A stretch of DNA of 13,168 nucleotides from Paracoccaceae bacterium (lineage in GTDB: Bacteria; Pseudomonadota; Alphaproteobacteria; Rhodobacterales; Rhodobacteraceae). The DNA is taken from positions 1 through 13,168 of the forward strand of contig NVQY01000055.1 in the NCBI GenBank assembly GCA_002400675.1, in the 5' to 3' direction. Each line of letters opens with the position of its first letter. Within the stretch, counting starts at the first letter, position 1. The notes under the pieces were generated by a model. The model worked only from the letters and a program-made list of their open reading frames with translations. It made no database searches and was not told the DNA's origin. The position numbers and the translations under genes are program-made. Of this stretch, positions 7,968 to 13,168 are shown in pieces.

Positions 7968-8780
7968 TCAATCCCCCGCAAACACCGGCCGTTCCTTGCC
8001 CACAAACGCCCGATACGCCCGCTCAAAATCCTGCGTCTGCATACAGATCGCCTGCGCCTGCGCCTCGGCCTCGATTGCCTGATCCAACCCCATGTTCCAC
8101 TCTTGATTCAACTGCGTCTTGGTGATCCCGTGGGCAAATGTCGGCCCTGCTGCCAATCTTTGGGCCAACTTCTGCGCTTCGGTGTCCAGTTTGTCCCCCG
8201 CGTGCAACGCGTTCCAGAACCCCCAAGCATACCCCTCATCCGCACTCATGGATCTCCCGGTATACAGCAGCTCCGCCGCGCGCCCCTGACCAATGATCCG
8301 GGGCAGCATGGCGCAGGCCCCCATATCGCACCCGGCCAGCCCAACACGGGTGAACAGGAAGCCGCATTTCGCCTCGGGCGTGGCCAGCCGCATGTCCGAA
8401 CACATGGCGATAATCGCCCCGGCCCCAACGCAAACCCCGTCTACGGCGGCGATGATCGGCTTGCCACAATGCAGCATTGCCTTGACTAGATCACCGGTCA
8501 TACGGGTAAAGTTAAGCAGTTCTTTCATGTCCATCGCCACCAAAGGTCCAATGATATCATGCACATCGCCACCAGAGCAAAAATTACCACCGTTCGAGGC
8601 AAACACGATAACATCAATGTCTCCGGCATAGGGCAGCGCGCGGAAGGTGTCGCGCAGCTCGGCGTAGCTCTCAAACGTCAGCGGGTTCTTGCGCTCGGGG
8701 CGCGACAGGCGAATAGTGGCGACGCGCCCGTCCACGCTCCATTCAAAATGCGTTGGCTTCAGCCCGGCCATATTGGTCAT
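7968..8780 (-). CDS. Enoyl-CoA hydratase/isomerase (crotonase family)
   Basis: This 270-residue crotonase-fold protein has the two oxyanion-hole segments, [10 protein letters not shown] (66-75) and [14 protein letters not shown] (118-131). E170 lies where the second catalytic Glu of classical enoyl-CoA hydratase is expected. The first catalytic Glu is not conserved: aligned by eye, T144 takes its place. D152 in GLAGCDMGA instead sits near the active Asp of PaaG-type isomerases and 4-chlorobenzoyl-CoA dehalogenase. The reaction could therefore be isomerisation, hydrolytic ring opening or hydration of the CoA ester made by AbmA, and simple hydration should not be assumed. The ATG at 8780 overlaps the MarR stop by 4 bases and has AGGAGGAG shortly upstream inside the marR coding end, the strongest ribosome site in the operon. 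The fold is certain and the exact reaction open. Confidence 0.88.
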   Translation of the reverse strand: MTNMAGLKPTHFEWSVDGRVATIRLSRPERKNPLTFESYAELRDTFRALPYAGDIDVIVFASNGGNFCSGGDVHDIIGPLVAMDMKELLNFTRMTGDLVKAMLHCGKPIIAAVDGVCVGAGAIIAMCSDMRLATPEAKCGFLFTRVGLAGCDMGACAMLPRIIGQGRAAELLYTGRSMSADEGYAWGFWNALHAGDKLDTEAQKLAQRLAAGPTFAHGITKTQLNQEWNMGLDQAIEAEAQAQAICMQTQDFERAYRAFVGKERPVFAGD

Positions 8781-9226
8781 TTCGGCTCTCCTCCTATGGT
8801 GGACAACAGCGTGATCAGCTGCTCCAGATCCTGTTCATCATGGGTCGCCAGATAGGCATCCACCCAGTCTTCGTGTTGCTGTGCCATCTCGCCAAACCGC
8901 GCGATCCCGTCATCGGTCAACCGTACCCGCATGGCGCGCCGGTCGCCGTCCACGCTGACCCGTTCAACCAGTCCTTCGCGCGACAGCCGATCAACGATGC
9001 CGGTGACGTTTCCGTTTGAAACCTTAAGCTTGGCAGAAAGGTCGCTCATCCTTAACCCGTCACGATGGCGCTCAAGCGCTGATAGCACATCGAACCGGGG
9101 CAGGGTGCAATCGAACTGCAAGCGCATCTTTTCGCGCAGTTCCGCTTCCATGCTGCGCTGCGCCGACAACAGCCGTAGCCAGACCCGCAGGCGTTGTTTT
9201 GACAGGGGAGGCTGAGTAGGTGTCAC
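8777..9226 (-). CDS. MarR-family transcriptional regulator, GTG start
   Basis: This 149-residue winged-helix regulator has a DNA-binding domain at about 43-110, with recognition helix [16 protein letters not shown] (70-85), wing [12 protein letters not shown] (93-104) and flanking dimerisation helices. I chose the GTG at 9226 over a longer ATG start at 9292. GTG forms a 4-base GTGA overlap with the SDR stop, as at the neighbouring junctions, has GGGGG 6 bases upstream, and gives the usual MarR length; the longer version adds 22 arginine- and histidine-rich residues. MarR proteins that govern aromatic acid genes often respond to the aryl-CoA ester, so 2-aminobenzoyl-CoA is a reasonable but unproven ligand. 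Its likely operator is the dyad at 12307-12338, which would give feedback control of its own operon and of the divergent Rid gene. Confidence 0.88.
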   Translation of the reverse strand: MTPTQPPLSKQRLRVWLRLLSAQRSMEAELREKMRLQFDCTLPRFDVLSALERHRDGLRMSDLSAKLKVSNGNVTGIVDRLSREGLVERVSVDGDRRAMRVRLTDDGIARFGEMAQQHEDWVDAYLATHDEQDLEQLITLLSTIGGEPK

Positions 9227-9969
9227 GCCTCGCCCCCGGATATGGAAATGGTCTGCCCGGTGATCCCGTGCGAGCCTTCGCCGCATAACCAAAGCGCGGC
9301 TGTGGTGACCTCAGAGGGGTCGATCAGGCGGTTTTGCGGACTCATCCGCTCCAGATTGCCGCGTGCATCCTGTGCGCTCATGCCGGTCTTGTCGACGATG
9401 TTGGCGATCGAACGCGTGGTCATGTCGGTGTCAAGGAACCCCGGGCACAGCGCGTTGACCGTGATGCCGCCACGCGCGCATTCCTGCGCCAGCGCGCGGG
9501 TCAGGCCGACAACGCCGTGCTTGGCCGCGCAATAGGCTGAAACATAAGGATAACCCTTGATCCCGGCGGTCGAGGCTACAGCGATCAACCGCCCCCAGTC
9601 GCGCCCTTTCATACGGCGCAATGCGGCGCGAAAGGTCAGGAACGTGCCGGTCAGATTGACGTCCAGCATCGCGCTCCATTGTTCGGTTGTGGTGGCGGTC
9701 ATTGGCGCGCTCATCGAGGTGCCGGCGTTGGCGATGACGATATCTGCGGGACCAGTGAAATCGAACATCGCGCCGACCGCGGTTTCGTCCGTGACATCGA
9801 CCGTCACCGTGCGGATATTGTCGTGCGGATCGGCCACCCGCGCCAATGTGTCCGGTGACCGCCCGGCGATCCAGACATCCGCGCCAGCGTTGGCAAAACC
9901 ACGCGCCATGTCCGCCCCAAGGCCGGTGCCGCCGCCGGTGATCAATACGGTTTTATCTTTCAGACTCAT
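9223..9969 (-). CDS. SDR-family (3-hydroxyacyl-CoA-type) dehydrogenase
   Basis: This 248-residue classical short-chain dehydrogenase has the cofactor motif TGGGTGLG at 11-18, D58 in VDVT, NAG at 81-83, and the catalytic set N105, S133, Y146 and K150 (YCAAK), plus the PGF segment at 176-178. The residue after the second strand is R37 in AGRS, which is compatible with NADP use, though this is only a hint. It would oxidise or reduce a hydroxyl/keto group on a CoA intermediate of the anthranilate pathway, for example a 3-hydroxyacyl-CoA. The ATG at 9969 overlaps the abmA stop by ATGA, and its stop overlaps the MarR GTG start. Alternative roles within the large SDR family cannot be excluded by sequence. 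Confidence 0.9.
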   Translation of the reverse strand: MSLKDKTVLITGGGTGLGADMARGFANAGADVWIAGRSPDTLARVADPHDNIRTVTVDVTDETAVGAMFDFTGPADIVIANAGTSMSAPMTATTTEQWSAMLDVNLTGTFLTFRAALRRMKGRDWGRLIAVASTAGIKGYPYVSAYCAAKHGVVGLTRALAQECARGGITVNALCPGFLDTDMTTRSIANIVDKTGMSAQDARGNLERMSPQNRLIDPSEVTTAALWLCGEGSHGITGQTISISGGEA

Positions 9970-12257
9970 ACCCTTATACTCAAACCTTCACCTCGTTCTG
10001 CAAGTCGCTGCATCTGATCGCGTCCCGGCAGATAAGGCGCGGGCCATGTGACCCCGGTGTCGCCAAGAGCGGCCCCCGCGTGCAGCGTCCAATAGGGGTT
10101 GGCCAGATGTGGCCGCGCCAGACAGACCAGATCGGCGCGCCCGGCGATCAGGATCGAATTGACGTGATCCGGCTCATAGATGTTGCCCACCGCCATGGTG
10201 GCGATGCCGCGTTCGTTGCGGATCCGGTCAGAGAACGGCGTCTGGAACATGCGCCCGTAAACCGGCTTGCCTTCGACGCTGGTCTGGCCTGCGGATACGT
10301 CGATGATATCGACCCCGGCGTCATGGAACATCTGGGCGATTTCTTCGGCCTCAACAGGGGTTACACCACCTTCTTCAACCCAGTCATTGGCTGAAATTCG
10401 CACTGACATCGGCTTTTCCTGTGGCCACTCGGCGCGCATCGCGGCGAACACTTCCAACGGATAGCGCATGCGGTTTTCCAGTGACCCACCGAATTCATCC
10501 TCGCGCACATTCGACAGGGGCGAGATGAAGGACGATATCAGATAGCCATGTGCGGCGTGCAACTCGATCATGTCGAACCCGGCCCGCGCGGCCATCTGCG
10601 TGGCGGCGACAAACCCGTCGCGCACGGCGTCCATGTCATCGCGATCCATCGCCTTTGGCACCTGATTGCCGTCCGACCACGGGATCGCCGAGGCCGACAG
10701 CAACGGCCAGTTACCTGCCTCCAAAGGCGCATCCATCTCTTGCCAACCAAGCTGGGTTGAGCCTTTGCGCCCGGCATGGCCGATCTGCATACACATCTTG
10801 GCATCAGTTTCTGCGTGGACAAAAGCCACCAACCGCCGCCACGCGGCCTCGTGTTCGGGCGCATATAATCCGGGGCAACCCGGCGTGATGCGCGCATCCG
10901 CCGATACGCAGGTCATTTCGACAAAAACCAGCCCCGCGCCGCCCTTGGCGCGTTCGGCGTAATGGGCGAAATGCCAGTCGGTGGGGCAGCCGTCGACCGC
11001 CTTGTACTGCGCCATGGGCGAGACCACGATGCGGTTGACCAGCGACATGTCGCGCAAGGTATAAGGCGCAAACATCGGCGCGCGATGCACCGGCCCGGCA
11101 CCGGCCTGTTGCTGAAACCATATCTCGGCCTTTTTCACCCATTCCGGGTCGCGCAGGCGCAGGTTTTCGTGGCTGATCCGTTGCGACCGGGTCAGCAGGG
11201 AATAGTTGAACTGTACCGGGTCAAGATCCAGATAACGCTCAACTTCTTCGAACCACTCAAGCGAATTTCGCGCCGCCGATTGCAGGCGCAGCACCTCAAG
11301 GCGGCGTTCGTCCTGATAGCGTTCAAACGCTTGCTCCATTGAGGGTTCGGAATGCAGATAACTGGCCAGTGCGATGGCGGAATCAAACGCCAGCCGCGAC
11401 CCCGAGCCGATGGAAAAATGCGCCGTGGCCGCGGCATCGCCCATCAGCACCACGTTTTTATGGTGCCAACTCTCGCAGATCACCCGGGGGAAGTTCATCC
11501 ACACCGCAGACCCGCGCAGATGGTCGGCGTTGGACATCAGGTCATGGCCGTCCAGATACCCCGCGAACACCGCCTGACAGGCCGCAACGGTTTCTTCCTT
11601 GGACATGTCGGCAAATCCGAACGCATCCCAGGTCGGTTGCAGGCATTCAACGATGAAGGTCGCGGTGTTGTCGTCGAACTGATACACATGCGCCCACATC
11701 CAGCCATGTTCGGTTTTCTCAAAGATAAACGTAAACGCGTCGTCGAATTTCTGATGGGTGCCAAGCCAGATGAACTTGCACTTGCGGGTGTCGATATCGG
11801 GCTTGAATTCATCCTCGTATTCGGTTCGCACGGCCGAGTTGATGCCATCACAGGCAACCACCAGATCATAGTCCTGACGGTAGTCCTCGGCCGATTTGAA
11901 CACGGTCTCGAACATCAGGTTCACACCCAACTCGCGCGCCCGTTCCTGAAGGATGATCAGCATTTGCCGCCGCCCGATCCCGGCAAACCCATGCCCACCC
12001 GACACCGTGCGCACGCCGTTATGTTCGACCGCGATGTCGTCCCAATAGGCAAAGTGATCGCGGATCGCCTGCGTCGATTGCGGGTCGTTTTCCTGCATCT
12101 GTTCCAGTGCGTCATCCGACAGGACCACGCCCCAGCCAAAGGTGTCATCGGCCTTGTTACGCTCAACCACCGTGACGTCGTGTGCGGGGTCGCGCAGCTT
12201 CATCGAAATCGCAAAATACAGCCCCGCAGGCCCGCCGCCCAGACATACTGCTTTCAT
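9966..12257 (-). CDS. abmA: 2-aminobenzoyl-CoA monooxygenase/reductase (anthraniloyl-CoA monooxygenase)
   Basis: This 763-residue protein has two flavin domains. Residues 1-375 are an FAD-dependent aromatic-CoA hydroxylase like salicylyl-CoA 5-hydroxylase, with GGGPAGL (7-13), [14 protein letters not shown] (131-144) and [17 protein letters not shown] (270-286). Residues 393-745 are an Old Yellow Enzyme-like FMN reductase, with VVSPMAQY (411-418), [10 protein letters not shown] (491-500) and [19 protein letters not shown] (565-583). This exact fusion is known from Azoarcus evansii, where it hydroxylates 2-aminobenzoyl-CoA at C5 with O2 and then reduces the ring, giving a non-aromatic 2-amino-5-oxocyclohexene carboxyl-CoA. 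The chosen ATG (12257) lies 6 bases after GGGGGA; ATG 12263 touches that site and a TTG at 12275 precedes it, so both are less likely. It is the first gene of a six-gene operon and overlaps the next gene by ATGA. Confidence 0.92.
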   Translation of the reverse strand: MKAVCLGGGPAGLYFAISMKLRDPAHDVTVVERNKADDTFGWGVVLSDDALEQMQENDPQSTQAIRDHFAYWDDIAVEHNGVRTVSGGHGFAGIGRRQMLIILQERARELGVNLMFETVFKSAEDYRQDYDLVVACDGINSAVRTEYEDEFKPDIDTRKCKFIWLGTHQKFDDAFTFIFEKTEHGWMWAHVYQFDDNTATFIVECLQPTWDAFGFADMSKEETVAACQAVFAGYLDGHDLMSNADHLRGSAVWMNFPRVICESWHHKNVVLMGDAAATAHFSIGSGSRLAFDSAIALASYLHSEPSMEQAFERYQDERRLEVLRLQSAARNSLEWFEEVERYLDLDPVQFNYSLLTRSQRISHENLRLRDPEWVKKAEIWFQQQAGAGPVHRAPMFAPYTLRDMSLVNRIVVSPMAQYKAVDGCPTDWHFAHYAERAKGGAGLVFVEMTCVSADARITPGCPGLYAPEHEAAWRRLVAFVHAETDAKMCMQIGHAGRKGSTQLGWQEMDAPLEAGNWPLLSASAIPWSDGNQVPKAMDRDDMDAVRDGFVAATQMAARAGFDMIELHAAHGYLISSFISPLSNVREDEFGGSLENRMRYPLEVFAAMRAEWPQEKPMSVRISANDWVEEGGVTPVEAEEIAQMFHDAGVDIIDVSAGQTSVEGKPVYGRMFQTPFSDRIRNERGIATMAVGNIYEPDHVNSILIAGRADLVCLARPHLANPYWTLHAGAALGDTGVTWPAPYLPGRDQMQRLAERGEGLSIRV

Positions 12258-12263
12258 CGTCAT

Positions 12264-12269
12264 TCCCCC
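12264..12269 (-). promoter_or_regulatory. Ribosome binding site deciding the abmA start
   Basis: GGGGGA on the - strand ends directly at the ATG of 12263 but leaves a normal 6-base spacing to the ATG at 12257. The downstream ATG also matches where the Rossmann motif begins in related flavoproteins ([12 protein letters not shown]), so 12257 is preferred. Confidence 0.55.
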
Positions 12270-12306
12270 GATCAACTTTGGGCAAAGCCTGACAGGGGCG
12301 GAAATC

Positions 12307-12338
12307 TATTTCAAGCCTAAAATTTTAAACTTGAAATA
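12307..12338. promoter_or_regulatory. 32-bp dyad operator candidate between abmA and the Rid gene
   Basis: Outer arms TATTTCAAG (12307-12315) and CTTGAAATA (12330-12338) are perfect inverted repeats. They are centred on a perfect 10-bp palindrome, TAAAATTTTA (12318-12327); only the two bases between core and each arm break the symmetry. A length and AT-richness like this suit a MarR-type dimer site, possibly two overlapping sites. The right arm contains TTGAAA (12331-12336), which stands 17 bases before CAAGAT (12354-12359), a weak -35/-10 pair for the + strand Rid gene, so a bound repressor would block it. No clear -10 box for abmA was found. The MarR encoded in the operon is the obvious candidate binder. 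Confidence 0.7.
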
Positions 12339-12385
12339 CTTTTGGATTTTGCCCAAGATCAGGGCAATCAGAAGGGGCACGCATC

Positions 12386-12787
12386 ATGGCGACGATCACA
12401 GTTCATCCCAAGGGGTGGAAGCCGGCCAAGGGCTATGCAAACGGTATGGTGGCCGAGGGGCGGTTGCTTTTTGTCGGCGGTCAAATCGGTTGGAACGCGG
12501 ATCAGGTGTTCGAGGCGGATGATTTCATCGGTCAGATGAAACAGGCGCTGGCCAATATCCGCGATGTGGTCGAAGCGGCGGAGGGCTCGATCGCCGATAT
12601 CACCCGGCTGACGTGGTATGTGACCGACAAGGACGATTACATGGCGCATCAGGCCGAAGTGGGGGCCGCTTACCGTGAGGTGATGGGCTATCACTTTCCG
12701 GCCATGACCATGGTTGTGGTCAGCGCTTTGATAGAGGGCGCAGCCCTGGTCGAGATTGAGGCCACGGCGGTTCTGGCTACTGACTGA
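12386..12787 (+). CDS. Rid-family (YjgF/YER057c/UK114) protein without catalytic Arg
   Basis: This 133-residue protein has the Rid (formerly L-PSP endoribonuclease) fold signature: GRLLFVGGQIGW at 25-36, a central QALANIRDVVEAAEGSIADI-type helix and loop (53-72), and LVEIEATAV at the C-terminus (121-129). Canonical RidA enzymes hydrolyse imines/enamines to ketones and ammonia using an Arg (R105 in E. coli RidA). Here the matching place, FPAMTM (104-109), has M107, so this is a member of the Arg-lacking Rid subfamilies. It is divergent from abmA and shares its control region, and Rid-type genes occur with 2-aminobenzoyl-CoA genes in Azoarcus. The ring product of AbmA is a beta-enamine, so help with deamination is an attractive guess, though the missing Arg requires another mechanism or role. 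GAAGGGG lies 8 bases before the ATG. Confidence 0.87.
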   Translation: MATITVHPKGWKPAKGYANGMVAEGRLLFVGGQIGWNADQVFEADDFIGQMKQALANIRDVVEAAEGSIADITRLTWYVTDKDDYMAHQAEVGAAYREVMGYHFPAMTMVVVSALIEGAALVEIEATAVLATD

Positions 12788-12874
12788 CTATCTGACACAA
12801 TGTGGTGAGTCCCGTTCCATTTCGCCCGCTTCGCCCTAGATTTAGTCCAACAGGTTGCAAAAAGGGGCAAGCCC

Positions 12875-13168
12875 ATGCGGATCAACGCGGATTTCAGCCA
12901 GCGCGCGGCGGTATTCTTTGACCAAACGCCTTGGGTTGCGTCCCCGGCGGCGGGGGTGGACCGCAAGATGCTGGACCGCATCGGCGACGAAGTGCCGCGC
13001 GCCACCACCATCGTACGCTTTGCGCCGGGCAGCTCGTTTGCCCCTCATACCCACGATGGCGGCGAAGAGTTCCTGGTGCTGGACGGTGTGTTTCAGGACG
13101 AGTCAGGCGATTTTCCCAAGGGGTCTTATGTGCGCAACCCGCCGACCTCGCGGCATCAGCCTTCTGCC
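12875..13168 (+). CDS. ChrR-like cupin-domain protein, 3'-truncated
   Basis: The first 98 codons run open to the end of the window. The visible part resembles the ChrR-type anti-sigma/acetylacetone-cleaving cupin group: [20 protein letters not shown] (49-68) gives the metal-binding set H58, H60 and E64 or E65, and the later NPPTSRH (88-94) gives the fourth ligand H94. AAGGGG stands 7 bases before the ATG at 12875. No zinc-binding anti-sigma helical domain precedes the cupin, so it is probably a stand-alone metal-binding cupin rather than a ChrR anti-sigma factor; its substrate is unknown. It lies 87 bases after the Rid gene on the same strand and could be co-transcribed or independent. Confidence 0.82.
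   Translation, partial: MRINADFSQRAAVFFDQTPWVASPAAGVDRKMLDRIGDEVPRATTIVRFAPGSSFAPHTHDGGEEFLVLDGVFQDESGDFPKGSYVRNPPTSRHQPSA

Noticed and set aside
9227..9292. N-terminal extension of the MarR gene to the ATG at 9292
   Set aside because: It overlaps the SDR gene by 70 bases and adds an Arg/His-rich stretch not typical of MarR; the GTG at 9226 gives a 4-base overlap and normal length.
12258..12275. TTG (12275) or ATG (12263) as the abmA start
   Set aside because: The GGGGGA ribosome site lies inside or directly against these starts, while ATG 12257 has normal spacing and begins right before the flavin-binding strand.
11352..12320. A 322-codon open frame on the + strand opposite abmA
   Set aside because: It is antisense to the well-supported monooxygenase domain and runs through the intergenic dyad; its composition is biased and no domain is seen.
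12821..12836. Short direct repeat TTCGCCC (12821-12827 and 12830-12836) before the cupin gene
   Set aside because: Only two 7-base copies of a simple GC-rich word; I cannot link it to a known binding site.
1..13168. Phage, CRISPR, toxin-antitoxin or defence system
   Set aside because: No spaced repeats, integrase, transposase, nuclease or toxin-like genes were found; every sizeable gene fits metabolism, transport or regulation.

Overview
The window looks like chromosome of an alphaproteobacterium, most likely of the Rhodobacterales/Roseobacter group. That is an inference from the GC-rich coding sequence, the dense gene packing with many 4-base start/stop overlaps, and the types of protein present. 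Coding genes cover nearly everything. No gap exceeds about 130 bases, and I see no rRNA, tRNA, CRISPR array, insertion sequence or integrase.

Left part (1-2049, + strand): the end of a carnitine-degradation unit. A truncated BKACE-family enzyme (cdhC type) overlaps by ATGA a protein that fuses L-carnitine 3-dehydrogenase to a hot-dog thioesterase (cdhA-cdhB type). Together they would convert L-carnitine to 3-dehydrocarnitine, then to betainyl-CoA plus acetoacetate, then to glycine betaine. A 30-base hairpin fills the gap before a convergent gene.

Middle part (2087-5077): an XRE-type regulator (- strand) is divergent from a tiny DUF2061 membrane protein, a three-His-box membrane desaturase/hydroxylase and an EamA (DMT) permease, all on the + strand and closely packed. 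The function of this group is unknown. An AT-rich patch with a perfect 11-bp hairpin separates it from the next block.

Right part (5161-12787): a gene set for aerobic, CoA-dependent 2-aminobenzoate (anthranilate) breakdown, of the kind described in Azoarcus evansii. On the - strand, in transcription order, it encodes the two-domain 2-aminobenzoyl-CoA monooxygenase/reductase (abmA), an SDR dehydrogenase, a MarR regulator, an enoyl-CoA hydratase/isomerase, an acyl-CoA dehydrogenase and the 2-aminobenzoate-CoA ligase (abmG). Four of the five junctions are 4-base overlaps. A Rid-family gene is divergent from abmA, and the shared promoter region holds a striking 32-bp dyad, the best candidate operator for the MarR protein inside the operon. 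The ligase would make 2-aminobenzoyl-CoA, AbmA would hydroxylate and reduce the ring without dioxygenase ring cleavage, and the other enzymes would open or deaminate the alicyclic product and feed it to beta-oxidation. A thiolase and an uptake gene are not seen here.

The window ends inside a ChrR-like cupin gene (+ strand).

The core pathways are known ones. The less ordinary points are the regulator embedded in the operon with its dyad site, a Rid protein lacking the catalytic arginine, and a crotonase-fold enzyme lacking one usual glutamate.
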